Notes: a model not told the origin generated them from the sequence alone. Counted from the stretch's first letter, positions 34,187 to 45,505 are shown. The stretch: DNA of 64,000 bases from Elymus sibiricus (GCA_039707655.1 CM077667.1:156840642-156904641), one strand, 5' to 3'. Translations and numbers: made by a program.

Positions 34187-36259
34187 GTAGACCCCGAGAC
34201 TGACGCTGCTACCGCGTACGACTATACCTCTCATGTCCAGCCACTTGTGGCAGTTTATCCTAGCAAGCAAAACCCCCTTGATCATTCCTATATCACCCAT
34301 TCCTTCTCTCTCATGCTTGCATTAGATTTTGCTACTGTATTGTTTGATCCTATTCTGATGCCTAGCCTGATTTTGTAACCTGCTATTGTTACCTTACATG
34401 TTATCCTATATGCTTAGTAGGTTAGTTAGTGATCCATCAGTGACCCCTCACCTTGTCATTGATCCCCCCGCTTCATCATCGATGAGTCGATCAACGTGAT
34501 CGACGTCCTGAGCCTGACACATCACCTCACACCCCTTTAGTTGTACGACTCTGTAGAGCTACTATCGAGTGCCGAGGCTGATACCTCGTAACACACTCCT
34601 GATGATAACTCTGTAGTGAAGCTAATCGGTCATGGATTGCGAAAGGTGATTCCTCCTTCACCACTCCCGATAACGACTCTGTTGTGCAACACCTCAAGTG
34701 TGAGCCCTGGAAGGTGCTTCCTCCCAGGTCACCTTGATGGTTACATCGAGTGGAATCCATCGAGGGTGATTCCTCGGACTCACCCTTGATGTTCTAGACA
34801 CAGGGTTACTTTGACTTAACCCAAAACCATGTGAAAGACGGGTCGGCCCCGAGGGGTACCCGCGAGGGAAATGTGAAAGACGGGTCTGCCCCGAGGGGGT
34901 CCCGCGAGTGATGTGTAGTCGGGTTGACCAGGAGGGTGCCCAAGAGTTAATTATGTGGCACGGCCAGGCATTCTTAGCCCTTGTCGTAAGACTGGGAGAC
35001 GGGGCGACGGAACCACAGATCATGGATCATTGATCGTCACAGCATGCTACCAAGACACTAATGGGTTTGGATATGTGACCTGAGTAGGCCTCTGGGCTTT
35101 TTCGAACTGGCCACCACGCGGGAATAAGTATGGGTACTCTGCGTCGTACATTCGCCTGAAAGCTCTTCAAACGTCACAGTTGAGTGGCACGTGCCCGGGT
35201 GGCCCACGTATGCACCTGCTTTGTATAAAGGGGTGCCAGGACTGACACCGGCCGTCCTCGTAACGCACAGGAGTGCAAAGGGTGATGGGCCTAAGACCCC
35301 TGACCGCTTAGAAATTAGAACGGCGTGCTGGGCTCTTTGTTGAGGCTTGGTAGGACTACAACGTGTCGATCAGCCGAGGCCAGGCATGACCTAGAAAGTG
35401 TGTCCGGCCACAGATAATCGAGCGTGTTGGCTAAGTTTGTGCATCCTTGCAGGGACGTATATCTGTTCGAATAGTCATGTCCACGGTAACGGACGCTCGG
35501 AGTTGTATCCCAATCTATACAACTAGAACTGGATACTGGAAATGTGAAATGAATATGGTGGCCCCGAGATTGCTTTCTCGCAGGGAGTCGTGGAAGGATC
35601 TCTGGGCATTACCAAATAACTTGCTATTTATAACATGCTAATCTCCACTCTTCTAATGCTACAAGATGCTTCAAGATGCCAGTCTTCGATAGGCTAGGCT
35701 TTTCCCCCTATTCTGGCATTTCTGTAGTTCAGTCCAAAGATATAGCCCCATTCCTTTGATACTGATGCATACTTAGCATATATCTGATGTAAGTCTTGCG
35801 AGTACTTTGGATGAGTACTCACGGTTGCGTTGCTCCCCTTTTCCCCTTGATACGATTATTGCGATCAGATGATGGAACCCAGGAGCCAGCTGATCCCGTC
35901 GACGACTACTACTACCCCGACGGAGCCTACTACTACGTGGAGGCCGCTGACGACCAGGAGTAGTTAGCAGGCTTCGAGGCAAGAGGCCTTGCCTTTTCGA
36001 TCCATGATGCTGTTTGTGCTAGACTTCTTAAGGCAAACTTGTTTACTTATGTTTGTACTCAGTATTGTTGCTTCCGCTGACTCGTTTGTATTTGAGCTTA
36101 TGTATTCGAGCCCTCGAGGTCCCTGGCTTGTAATATAAAGCTTTTATGACTTTAATTTGTTTCTAGAGTTGGGTTGTGATATCTTCCCGTGAGTCTCTCA
36201 TCTTGATCGTGCGTATTTGCGTGTATGATTAGCGTATGATCAATGCGGGGGATGTCACA
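34187..36259 (+). repeat. 3' LTR of element A, second surviving piece
   Basis: Continues from ~2506 of the 5' LTR to its end (TGTCACA). The first five bases GTAGA are the second copy of the E target duplication. It is diverged from the 5' LTR at many sites and has no gene. Confidence 0.88.
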
Positions 36260-36950
36260 GGCACCACGGGCGTGGTATCAGCATATTGCGGCTTTTCTAC
36301 AACAGTTTGGGTTTCGAACCACACACTCGGATGCCTCATTGTTTGTCTACCGTCAGGGGACAACCACGACTTATCTTCTCCTCTACGTCGACGACATCAT
36401 CCTCACGGCATCCTCTCCTGAGATTTTGCGACTACTCATAGCTCGTCTTTGCGATGAGTTTGCCCTCAAGGATTTTGGAGCTCTCCACTACTTCCTCGGC
36501 ATCGAGGTCGTTCGGTGCCCCAATGGGTTCTTTCTACATCAGCAGAAGTATGCCCATGAGCTACTTGAGCGCGCTGGCATGCCTAACTGCAAGCCCACCT
36601 ACACACCCGTTGACACCAAGGCGAAGGTGTCAGCCTTGGAGGGTTCTCCTGCTTCCGACGCTGCATTCTACCACTCCATCATCGGCGCCCAGCAGTACTT
36701 GACTCTTACACGTCCGGATCTGCAGTATGCAGTCCAGCAGGTGTGCCTCCACATGCACTCCCCGTGTGATTCCCATTGGACTCTAGTGAAGCGTATTCTT
36801 CAGTACATACGTGGCACAATGACCATGAGGCTCACTTTGACCACTTCCTCCTCCACCGACATTATCACATACTCCGATGCAGATTGGGTTGGCTGCCCCG
36901 ACACCCTCGCTCTACATCTGGTTATTGTGTCTATCTCGGGCCCTTATTGA
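36260..36950 (+). pseudogene. copia reverse transcriptase, C-terminal part (element X)
   Basis: It resumes the RT cut at 267 and begins with the duplicated GGCAC and then PRAWYQ. The polymerase active-site motif YVDD is at 36384-36395. FALKDFGALHYFLGIEV, a thumb-region signature, and SYLTLTRPDL-like sequence (here QQYLTLTRPDLQYAV) follow. The frame ends at TGA 36948 within SDADWVGCPDT, which in intact elements continues into RNase H. The ATG at 36243 is an accident of the A LTR end, not a real start. Confidence 0.93.
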
Positions 36951-37340
36951 TATTGTAGTCGTCCAAGTGACAACCCATGGTCTCTCGCTCGAGTGCTGAG
37001 GCGGAGTATCGTGCAGTGGCTAATGCCGTTGCCGGATGCTCCTGGCTACTTCAGCTTCTTCAGGAGTTGCTTTGTGAGGTGCACAAAGCCACGATTGTCT
37101 ATTGTGACAATGTGTCTGTCGTCTATCTCTTCGCCAACCTGGTTCATCATCGCCGAATGAAGCACACTGATCTCGACATTCACTTCTTTCGTGAACAGGT
37201 GGCACTTGGACGGATTTGAGTCTTACATGTTCCTACTACTCAGCAGTTCGCCGATGTCATGAGAAAGGGCCTTCCGACATCTACCTTCGAGGAGTTTTGG
37301 TCCAGTCTTTGCGTCTCCGGCGACGTTTTGACTGCGTGGG
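36951..37340 (+). pseudogene. copia RNase H fragment (element X)
   Basis: In a different frame from RT (frameshift between ~36900 and 36977): VSRSSAEAEYRAVA, a hallmark of copia RNase H, then IVYCDNVSVVYL and HHRRMKHTDLDIHFFREQV. A stop at 37217 is followed in frame by the usual C-terminal ending (ADVM, KGLPTSTFEEF) up to ~37340, just before the polypurine tract. Confidence 0.9.
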
Positions 37341-37350
37341 GGGGGGGGGG
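37337..37350 (+). other. poly-G polypurine tract of element X
   Basis: GTGGGGGGGGGGGG-like run immediately before the LTR start TGTTGAAC. A homopolymer of this length is an unusual PPT and a hot spot for slippage. Confidence 0.75.
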
Positions 37351-37490
37351 TGTTGAACATGTATATACAACATATACGTATATAGGTCTAGGCTGTGTAG
37401 ATTGCACCTGCCACGTCTCTCTCCCATTGTAACGTGTATGTAACTTGGGAGACAAGGCAGTCCTGCACCCCCTATGTACCTATATATATA

Positions 37491-37661
37491 GGGATTTTTA
37501 TTTCTGTGCCCCTGGTTCCTTAGTTGTACTCATTCATCCCCACGCTCTTAACTTTTGCTCACTTTTCCCCATTCCTTAGTCCGAAACCCTCAGAAATCGT
37601 CACACGGGGGGATGCCGTCGGGTCAATGGTTTGACCGTTAACTCTGGCATGTGGGGCCGCG
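37491..37661. repeat. left terminal inverted repeat of M
   Basis: Reverse complement of 42514-42685 with scattered differences. The outer ~85 bp are best conserved; similarity then continues through GCCGTCGGGTCAATG and CGTTAACTCTG. Confidence 0.85.
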
Positions 37662-38205
37662 TTGGACTGTGTCGCCCGTTGGACCTGCCAAGTGGGGCCG
37701 TGTTTGGACTGTGTTGCCCTCCTTTGACCATTCTGACATGTGGGGCCACGCTGGACTGTGTCGCCCGTTGGACGGTGGCGCTGGTTGGACCGTTGGGCCG
37801 TGATTTCGTTTGGGCCGTTGAATTAAATGCCCGCGTCCATGCGCTGATGCACGCCGCCACGATAAGCCTGCTATGCATGCGCTACATGATCCAGCTAGGA
37901 GCCTGCCTGCATGCGCCAATGCGAGCCGCCACGGATGCAGCCTTCCTGTGAGCCACCACGGACGTAGCCTTCCTGTGAGCCGCCACGGACGCAGCGATTG
38001 TCGCTGCTGCCGGTTCATCTCTTCTCGCACGCGCCTCCTCGATCGATTCACAGTTCACACCGTCTCAGCCTTTGACCTCCGCAGCATCAATTCAGTGTGT
38101 CAATTAAATTCTAGGGCATACCGATCGACGTGCGCCGCCAGCAAGCCTGCTATGCATACCACGTGATCCAGCTAGCCTGCCTGCATGCGCCGATGCGCCG
38201 CCACG
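37645..38205 (+). repeat. subterminal degenerate repeats in M
   Basis: Three copies of a ~45-bp unit with GTGGGGCC and TTGGACTGTGT at 37650-37780. A ~26-bp unit with GAGCCGCCACGGACGCAGC follows at ~37925-38000. A second-order duplication with CAAGCCTGCTATGCAT and GATCCAGCTAG-type sequence lies at ~37865 and ~38145. Subterminal repeats often bind transposase in DNA elements; here that is inference. Confidence 0.6.
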
Positions 38206-38513
38206 AACGTAGCGACAGTCTATGCCACTGGTTCCTCTATTCTCGCACGCATCTCCACCTTCCAGGTGCCAAAGACCGAGGCCAGGGTGCAGTACTACGG
38301 GCGAGCTTCTTCGACCTTTTTTACCCACCCATATGTCACTCCCTCCATGTACAAAAGCATGCAATTTGAAGCATAGAATAGTTCTTAACATAGATAGATG
38401 GTTCTTACATAAAACATTATATAACACGACATAGAAATAAGGGAACCCTAGAAATAAAGCTCAGAGAGCATAATAGCAGTATACATTATATATCCTACGT
38501 ACTACGTAGTGCA

Positions 38514-38996
38514 CTACGCGTCTTCGTCGTCGGAGATGGCCTGATCCGCCTGCGCTGCCTGCGCGGGAGCCTGGTCCGCCTGCGCCGCTGCCTGCGCCTC
38601 CTCCTGTGCCGCCCGCGCTACCTCCATCTGCTGCTGACGAAGACGCCGGGCCTGCTCCGACCAGATGGAGTTGAGGATCACCACCTGGTCGGGCCACAGA
38701 TAGTAGACCGGCGGTGCCTCCACTTCCGGCTCCTCCGGCGGCGCCTCCTCCTCCGGCCCCTGCGACGGCACCTCCTCCTCCGGCTGCCGTGGCGGTGCCT
38801 CCTCCTCCGGCTCCTGCGGCGGCGCCTCCTCCTCCGGCTGCGGCGGCGCCTCCTCTGGCTCCTCCTCCCCCATCTCCGACCCCTCCTCAAAATCCTCCTC
38901 TGGTTCCATAGGTAGCCTCACTTGCCTCCGGATTTGGGCCTGCCGAAGGAGGAAGAGACGGTATTCGACTGTATAGTACTGGCGGCGTGGTGGCAT
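38514..38996 (-). CDS. acidic repeat protein ORF carried by M, 160 aa
   Basis: An intact 160-codon frame starting MPPRRQYYTVEYRLFLLRQ. Residues ~32-92 are Pro/Glu-rich with about five 9-residue units of the type PEEEAPPQE, encoded by a 27-bp minisatellite. After that come PVYYLWPDQVVILN and an Arg/Gln/Ala-rich helical region, ending SDDEDA. A TATA-like CTATTTAAG lies ~90 bases upstream (39084-39092, minus), with a CT-rich leader. The opposite strand encodes proline-alanine runs that are just the complement. It looks like a real transcription unit, but I do not recognise the family. Confidence 0.5.
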   Translation of the reverse strand: MPPRRQYYTVEYRLFLLRQAQIRRQVRLPMEPEEDFEEGSEMGEEEPEEAPPQPEEEAPPQEPEEEAPPRQPEEEVPSQGPEEEAPPEEPEVEAPPVYYLWPDQVVILNSIWSEQARRLRQQQMEVARAAQEEAQAAAQADQAPAQAAQADQAISDDEDA

Positions 38997-39083
38997 GGCT
39001 GATGGGCTCGGAGAGGGGAGTGCTCGGGTGCCGGCGAGGAGAGGGAGCAGGCGGATGAGCTAGGGCTGGGGGACGCCCTCCGG

Positions 39084-39092
39084 CTTAAATAG
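39084..39092 (-). promoter_or_regulatory. TATA-like box of the acidic-repeat gene
   Basis: The minus strand reads CTATTTAAG, about 90 bases before the ATG at 38996. The spacing is normal for a plant core promoter. Confidence 0.45.
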
Positions 39093-40972
39093 TCATCTAT
39101 GGATAATGACGGGGAGCCGGGCGAGTGGGTGATCCAGCGATCCAACGATCCAACGATGCAGAGCCGTCCAACGATCCAACGATCCAACGATGCAGAGCAA
39201 ATAGTCCATCATTTTATCAAATATTCCAATAACAGAGCAAAAAAAATGTGCTCCAAAGAAATTTGAATTTGAAAAATGTGCTCCAAAAAAATGCAAAAAT
39301 AATAATAAAACCTTATAAATTTTTGAATAGTTTGTGGCCATTTTGCATGATAAAAATAAATTTGGCCCTTATAAATTTGGTCATTTTGCATTTGTATTGA
39401 ACAAATTGTTGTGTAATTTCAAACGATGCAAAAAAACAGAGCCAGCACGTTCACTAAAAACAGAGCAAACAGTTTAAAAAAAAACAGAGCAAACGATGCA
39501 AAAAACCGACGCAATTCGACGGCCCAACCAGAGCTTGGTTTCCTTTTGGGCCCAATAACTACGTTTTTTTCGCGGAGTCAATGGTGGGCGAGCAGCCGAG
39601 CACAACCAATAGGATCGCCTCTCGTGGATCGCCCCACGATCCAATGATGCGGAGCCGTCCATATGATCGGACGGCTGACGTTCGGAGCTAGGGTTAGGAG
39701 GGGTTTTGAGGGGTTTTGAGCTGGTCAACGGGGTTTCCAAGGCTTTGACTGAGCATAACTAATTTAAAAAAAATCGAAAAAATATGAAACCTTCGCCGTT
39801 CGTCGTTTTATAAGACACACTAACGAGGAAAAATACTAAACTTGGTATACGGACATTTTCAAAAAAAAAACTAGCTGGCACGATCGAGGTCAAATGAGCA
39901 CCATTAATTTAAAAAAATCAAAAAAATATAAAACCTGCGCACAATGTTGTCTTATGTGACATGTTACCAACCAAAAATCATAAACTTGATCTATGGTCAT
40001 TTTCATGAAAAAACCTTCACACATATGAGCTATCACGTACAACATTTCATAGAGTTCAAGAAGAGGAGGTAGGGTTACCTTCTGTTTTTGAAAAATTTAA
40101 AAAAATAAAAAAAATCACCAAAGCTTTATTTCAAAGTGAATAAGAAGGATCTAAACTTAGTTTTCCATTTTCATATTTTAAACGTGTTTTTAATAGTTTT
40201 TATATTAAAGCATATTTTTTCAAAACAAAATGTAAAAATATGAAGATTAATTCAAAACATAGTGAGACTTCGAATCTACACTATATAGATTGAATAGGTG
40301 TTAATAAAAAACGTTTGGCTCATTTAGAGTAGGTCCAAAAAAAACTTGATTACAAATGGGGTTGTTTACCCTAGCCTGGGAGCTCATTTGGAGCACATTT
40401 CTCAAATTCAAATTTCTTTGACCTCCTCTAAATCACCTCAAATTTTCCACACATGATCTCCTACACAAACATAGATAGGTTGCCAAGGTTTTATTTATTT
40501 TTTTGCATTTTTTTGAATTTATACTGTCCTGTCGAATGTCAGTTCAAAACATCGAATAATGAGACATGGTGGGAAAAAGCATGCATTTGATTAATAAACA
40601 TACTCCTTTATTACAAAAAATAATTACATCTTCATTCAAATGATGGACTATTTGCTCTTTTTTCTTATTCTTTGCAGCATGTCTGATCAGTGAAGCTACA
40701 CTGAAACAACATAGTACCATACCATCCATAGATAGTTCACACAAATACCCAATATAGATAGCAGACAAATTTAAAAAACATCATCACAAATTTAAAAAAC
40801 TTCATCACAAATTTAAAAAACATCATCACAAATTTAAAAAACATCATAAATACCCAATATAGATAGCCATATATTCCATCATAGTACCATACCATCTATA
40901 GATAGTTCACACACACAGTTCACCAAACAACCATAAGTAATTAACATCATCACATCATAACATCACTTGGGA
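39093..40972. other. intergenic part of M, AT-rich with short repeats
   Basis: No gene is seen. GATCCAAC repeats lie at ~39130-39195, A-rich stretches at 39250-39500 and 39750-40300, and a 21-bp tandem repeat at 40767-40850. Confidence 0.6.
40767..40850 (+). repeat. 21-bp tandem repeat, 4 units
   Basis: AAATTTAAAAAACATCATCAC repeated four times with one or two changes, located downstream of the zinc-finger pseudogene. Confidence 0.9.
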
Positions 40973-42194
40973 AGGGGAGTCAGGACTTTCGCGAGGGCAC
41001 CATGCTGCCCCCTGATCTTGTAGTCCTCGCCGTGGTTGGCTACATCTTTTGCATGAGCTAGAAGGTGAACAAAGCGGCCAGACTTTGGCTTTGGCTTGGT
41101 GGTGTGCAGTAGGGGCAGCGCCAAGTGTTGGTCTTGCTTTTGTAGTAGTAATCAGCTCCCTTGGCCCTGATCTTCTCCTCTTCCTTCGCTTTGAAGGACG
41201 CGAAGTTGCCGTCGTCCACATCCACATCTTCTCCAAAGACATACTGCACACACGAATGAATTACATTAATACATTATAGATTCATATACACCATGTCAAA
41301 GGAACTAAATGAACAATCTAAATTTCAAGTACGCTTACCTCATACTCTTCGTCGTCGCCATACCCTGGATCGTACGGGTCCTTGAACCCAGTAAGGTCCA
41401 GCTTCCTCTTTTTCCCCCAACCATCATCCTCCTGAATATACAATTACATCCATCACTAGTAAATACAGAAGCCAATTGAAAATTTAGATATGCACACATG
41501 ACACATTGATGATAGGGCTAATATACTATGATCCCATTTGCATTTTCAATTGTCATGCACACACATTGAACAACAGAGCTAATATAACTACATATTGTGG
41601 ACAAATTTATATACTAGTGAATCAAATAACTTCTTAATCAATGGATTCCATTTGGGCATATGACATTCAAAACCCCAATCTGCGTAGCATTCAAAAACAA
41701 ATCTAATAGGGACCCAATCTAATAAGCATACATGTCTGTAGCATTAAAAACCCCAATCTGTGTAGCATTATAAACAAGGGAAAAAATCTAATAAGCATAC
41801 ATCTGTGTAGCATTGAATACAAATCTATCTAGCATTTTTGCAAAGAATGTAATCCAAAAAACCCTAGTACAAAAACCCCAATCCCCCCCCATTCTGAAAA
41901 CCCCGGCCCATCCGTCAAACCAACTACTCTAACCATCTGTACCACCGTACGAATCACAATCTAACCAATGCAACTAACTCTACAAGATAAATATTGGAAC
42001 TAACAAGCAAGTGCAAATACCTCCTGCTCCTCGCCAGGCTACGCATCGGGATGTAGTGCGCCGCTCGACGCCGTCACCTTCAGCTCCGGCAGTGCTGAGG
42101 AGGAGCCCGCCACCTCCTTCTCCACATCCGCAGTGGTTGCGAGTTTCCCCGCACCGCCGTGGACGCCGCCAACGTCCTTCACTTCATCCGCCAT
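40973..42194 (-). pseudogene. three-exon zf-XS-like zinc-finger gene carried by M
   Basis: Minus strand. Exon 1 is 42194-42021 (MADEVKDVGG..., 58 codons, with an in-frame TAG eight codons before its end). Exon 2 is 41431-41339 (31 codons, WGKKRKLDLTGF) and exon 3 is 41243-40973. Both introns have GT...AG ends (GTATTTGC and GTAAGCGT donors; TTCAG and GTGCAG acceptors) and keep phase 0. Exon 3 has GADYYYKSKTNTWRCPYC, then, after a one-base-type frameshift near 41125, RFVHLLAHAKDV and RGQHGALAKVL. CxxC, HxxxH and the RxxHxALAxxL ending match the zf-XS domain of SGS3/IDN2/FDM plant silencing proteins. The XS and XH domains are absent. The gene is broken twice. Confidence 0.65.
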
Positions 42195-42437
42195 CACCGC
42201 GCCCTGCAGCTCCACTACTACATCTCCGGCCGTGCTCCGGCGTCGCCACGAGCGTCCGCCATCGGACAAATGGAGGCGATGAAGGTGAGGAAGAGGATGC
42301 GGTGGGGGAGAGCGAGACGGTGCGGTGGAGGTAGGGGAGGAAAGCGAGATGACGCGGTGGGGGAGAGGAAGACGATGCGGCAGGGAGGGGATTTGGGGAA
42401 ATGGTAGGGGCGATGCGCCGGGAGGTGGTTCCCCCTC

Positions 42438-42443
42438 TTTATA
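42438..42443 (-). promoter_or_regulatory. TATA box of the zf-XS-like gene
   Basis: The minus strand reads TATAAA followed by GAGGGGG, about 245 bases before the ATG at 42194, with a CT-rich leader between. It is inside M but outside the TIR. Confidence 0.5.
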
Positions 42444-42513
42444 CGATGGGACGTTTCGGGCAAGTCCCATGGATATGTGCTACCCCACGATCGCGGTCAG
42501 TTGCATGCGTGGG

Positions 42514-42685
42514 AGCGGCCCCACTCGTCAGAGTTAACGATCAGAGGCATTGACCCGACGGCAACGTCCGTTGTAACCTGTTCTGAGCGTTTCGGGCAAG
42601 GGAGTGGGGAAAAGTTAGCAAAAGTTAAGAGCGTGGGGATGAATGAGTACAACTAACGAACCAGGGGCACAGATGTAAAAATCCC
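42514..42685. repeat. right terminal inverted repeat of M
   Basis: Inverted partner of 37491-37661, ending AAAAATCCC. Confidence 0.85.
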
Positions 42686-42764
42686 ATATATATATATGTG
42701 ACAGGTGCACGATCAGTAAAGCTATCAATGCATCCAACCTAATTCTCTCATCCAACAAACCTCA

Positions 42765-43883
42765 CAGGACGATCGCCCGCATCGGCTCGATTGACAAGCG
42801 CCCGCTTCAGCAGCATCTTGCTCGTTCGTTGAATCATGTCGCGCGTCTCGGCTAGATCCCCTTGTGTTGGATCCACGCACACGCCTCATTTTTTTATCAA
42901 GGCGCACACCTCGGCTGGATCTTGGAATACCGCGTTTCGGCATATCGAGCGCTCACAAATTTTTTCACAGAGACACGAGCTCAGTGATTAGATCCATGGG
43001 CCATTTGTAGCGGCCTAGATCACCAGAGGGCTCAATTTTTTCTCCTGGAGCAGCAGCCCCTTAGGACGGTTAGGGCCAGCTAAATGATTTTCGTTATATA
43101 TAGAAGATCTGACGGCCAAAAACGGCCAGATCAAGAAAACGAACGTTCAGAAACGCTAATGGCCCGAGAGGGCTAGGATTAAGTGAGGAACATTTATAGT
43201 ATATAAAATTAGAGAGCAACAATTGCATATTTGCTGCGTTCATACAAAAATAATCTGAGACTTTAATCATTTGAACTTTTAGCAATTGGAAGATGTGGAT
43301 TTCTAACATATTAATGATACTTTCAGAAACAAAACATCATTATTTAAAGCTTCAAAGCCAACAGAACCAATCTTGGACCGGTGTAGCAGTGAATCTGCAT
43401 TCATTTGGGAGTTGAGAAAACAACACATATGAAAATAAATTCTACAATTCGATGAAGAACTGGGGGAAGAGGAGGAGGAAATTCACAACGGGGAAGACAA
43501 ATTAGCGACCCATGCATCAGGTTTTGCCAGTAAGGGTGGGAGTGAGGAAAGATCAAATGGTTTGATTGTGGATATTATATCGATGCTCATGGAGTAAAGG
43601 AGGAGAATGAATCGGCATGGTAACTGAACTACAGTTATCGGCCGCCAGCAAGTTGCACGCATCTATTGCCATTAATGGCCTCAATCGACCACGATGATTC
43701 CAATCGACAACCAACAGTTCGCTACCCCGCCACCCTTCTGTCGCATTGCATGGCAAGGACATCACCGGCCATGAATGCATACTTAGAAATTCAAGTGTGA
43801 TTGCGTGTTTGAAGTTTGAGTGGAGCAGTTACCAGCGGATCAAACGTCGATCATTATCACCTGCGTCCCCTCTTTCAACCTTG
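42765..43883 (+). repeat. 1.12-kb tandem repeat, unit 1
   Basis: Starts CAGGACGATCGCCCGC. The same start recurs at 43884 and 59638. The unit has a GC-rich first part (to ~43090) and an AT-rich rest. No supported gene is present. It matches unit 2 in order across two insertions. Confidence 0.8.
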
Positions 43884-43908
43884 CAGGACGATCGCGCGCG
43901 TCGGCTGG

Positions 43909-45494
43909 TGATACGTCACCAACGTATCTATAATTTTGATTGATCCATGCTGATAAATTATCATTCTAGGTTTCTTTTTGGGAATTTATTTACAAATTTA
44001 TAATATTTTTGAGCACTAACCAGTTGACCCAGTGCCCAGTGCCAGTTGATGATTTCTGCATGTTTTTTAGTTTTCAGGTTTACAGTACCAAACGAAGTCC
44101 AATTGCCACAAAACTTTACTATGATTTTTTCTAGACCAAAAGAAGACCTGGAAGCTTCGGAAGGAGGCCGGGAGCCGCACGAGGGCTCCAGCACACAATA
44201 GGGCGCGCCCAGGGGGGGCGCCCTGATATGTGCAGGCCCCCTCGGTTGCCTCCCGACGCCCCTCTCTGGCCTATAAATTCTCTAATATTCGAAAAACCCT
44301 AGAGGAGGTCCCGAAACACTTTTTAGGCCACCGCTAGTCTTTGTTCCGATGGGAGCCCATCTAGAGCTCCGTCCCGGCACCCTGCCAGAGGAGGGGATCG
44401 ATCACGGAGGGCCTCTACATCAACCTTGATGCCCTCATGATGATGTGTGAGTAGTTCACCACAGACCTACGGGTCCGTAGGTAGTACCTAGATGGCAACC
44501 TCTCTCTCTCTCTCTCTCTTGATCTTCAATACAATGTTCATCGCATCTTTGCTTTGATCTATCCGATGTAATCACTTTGTATGGTGCGTTTTTTGGGATC
44601 CGATGAATTGTGGGTTAATGTTTAGATTATTCATGATAAATATTTGAGTCTTCTCTGAATTATAATAAGATTCTTATGTGCATGATCATCATAGCTTCGT
44701 AATGCTCTCCAATCTATTGAGATAGTTTGGCCAACTAGATTGATATTTCTTCGGTGGGAGTGGTGCATTGTAGTAGGTTCAACCTGGCGAGTTTCTATAT
44801 CCCAGTGACAAAGTAGGGGACAAGATACATGTTTGTGTTGCTTCTACTAAGGATAACACAATGAGATTTATTCATATTGTTTGAGTTTACTTTGTCTACA
44901 TCATGGCATCATTCTCCAAGCATTACTCTATTTTACTTAATACTCTAGATGCATGTTGGATACTGGTCGATGAGTGGAGTAATAGTAATAGGTGCAAGAA
45001 GGAGTCGACCTATTTGCTTATGGACGTGATGCCTATATACACATGATCATTGCCATGAAAATCGCATAATTATCTGCTTTTCTATTAATTGCCCAATAGT
45101 AATTTGTTTACCCACCGTATGCTATTTCTACGAGAGATGCCACTAGGGAACACTATGGCCCCCGAGTCTATTCACTTATATATTTACAAACGTTTCTACT
45201 ACCTTGCTGTTATTTATTTGCTTTTATTTTATTTTGCAATTTACAATTATCTACAGTTATCTACACAACTCACTTGCTTGCAAATAACGAGATCAAGGGG
45301 ATTGACAACCCTCTTGCCGGTGTTGGGTGCAAGTTGTTTGTTCTTTTGTGTGCAGCCGCTGAAGACGGTTGAGGATTGGTATTCCTATTGGTTCGATAAA
45401 CCTTGGTTTCATAACTAAGGGAAATACTTACCCACATTGTGCAGCGATAACCCGTTCCTCTTCACAGAAAACCCAACGCAGATCACAAGTATCA
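43909..45494 (+). repeat. 5' LTR of C2
   Basis: 1586 bp, TGATACGTCA to ACAAGTATCA. TATAAAT is at 44272-44278, with a TC run at 44502-44519. Confidence 0.9.
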
Positions 45495-45505
45495 GGAAGG
45501 ATTTC

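Larger units (their letters stand above)
268..36259 (+). mobile_element. LTR retrotransposon A (Sukkula/Erika-like), heavily nested
   Basis: The element starts TGTAACACCC and ends GATGTCACA. It is flanked by the perfect 5-bp duplication GGCAC (263-267 and 36260-36264), and the copia RT reading frame is continuous if it is removed. The 5' LTR is 4286 bp, followed by a primer binding site of initiator-methionine type. Only ~220 bp of internal domain is recognisable before B begins. The first ~1.84 kb of the 3' LTR is missing, and the rest is in two pieces around E. Very long LTRs and a tiny coding-free interior recall large retrotransposon derivatives such as Sukkula, but the family name is from memory and unverified. 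Confidence 0.85.
37491..42685 (-). mobile_element. Mutator-like DNA transposon M (gene-carrying)
   Basis: Terminal inverted repeats of about 170 bp (37491-37661 and 42514-42685) start GGGATTTTTA and share the GTGCCCCTGGTT and TGTACTCATTCATCCCC blocks. The flanks carry a 9-bp duplication, ATATATATA (37482-37490 and 42686-42694), the length typical of Mutator elements; the simple TA context weakens this slightly. No MURA transposase is visible, so M is non-autonomous. It carries two minus-strand gene-like units, which suggests a Pack-MULE-like element. Strand is given by those genes. Confidence 0.82.
1..42757 (+). mobile_element. Ty1/copia element X, 3' part, split by insertions
   Basis: This is the host element for the left two thirds of the window. 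Its reverse transcriptase begins before base 1, stops at 267, resumes at 36260 and is followed by RNase H, a poly-G polypurine tract and a short 3' LTR (37351-37490 plus 42695-42757). Two insertions split it: element A at 268-36259 and DNA element M at 37491-42685. The 5' LTR, gag, protease and integrase lie outside the window. The order RT then RNase H then LTR, and the copia-type YVDD and SSAEAEY motifs, place it in Ty1/copia. Stops and a frameshift show it is dead. Confidence 0.9.
37351..42757 (+). repeat. short 3' LTR of element X, interrupted by M
   Basis: It starts TGTTGAACATG and ends ATCCAACA (TGTTG/CAACA inverted ends), about 200 bp once M (37491-42685) and the 9-bp duplication are removed. 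The sequence after it, AACCTCACAGG, matches the corresponding tandem-repeat position (AACCTCGCAGG near 59631), which supports the end at 42757. Confidence 0.75.

Noticed and set aside
36243..36259. ATG at 36243 as start of the copia RT ORF
   Set aside because: These bases are the end of the A LTR; the true coding sequence resumes at the duplicated GGCAC.
38678..38911. Arg-rich and Pro/Ala-rich ORFs over the acidic repeat
   Set aside because: They are other-frame shadows of the PEEEAPP-coding minisatellite.
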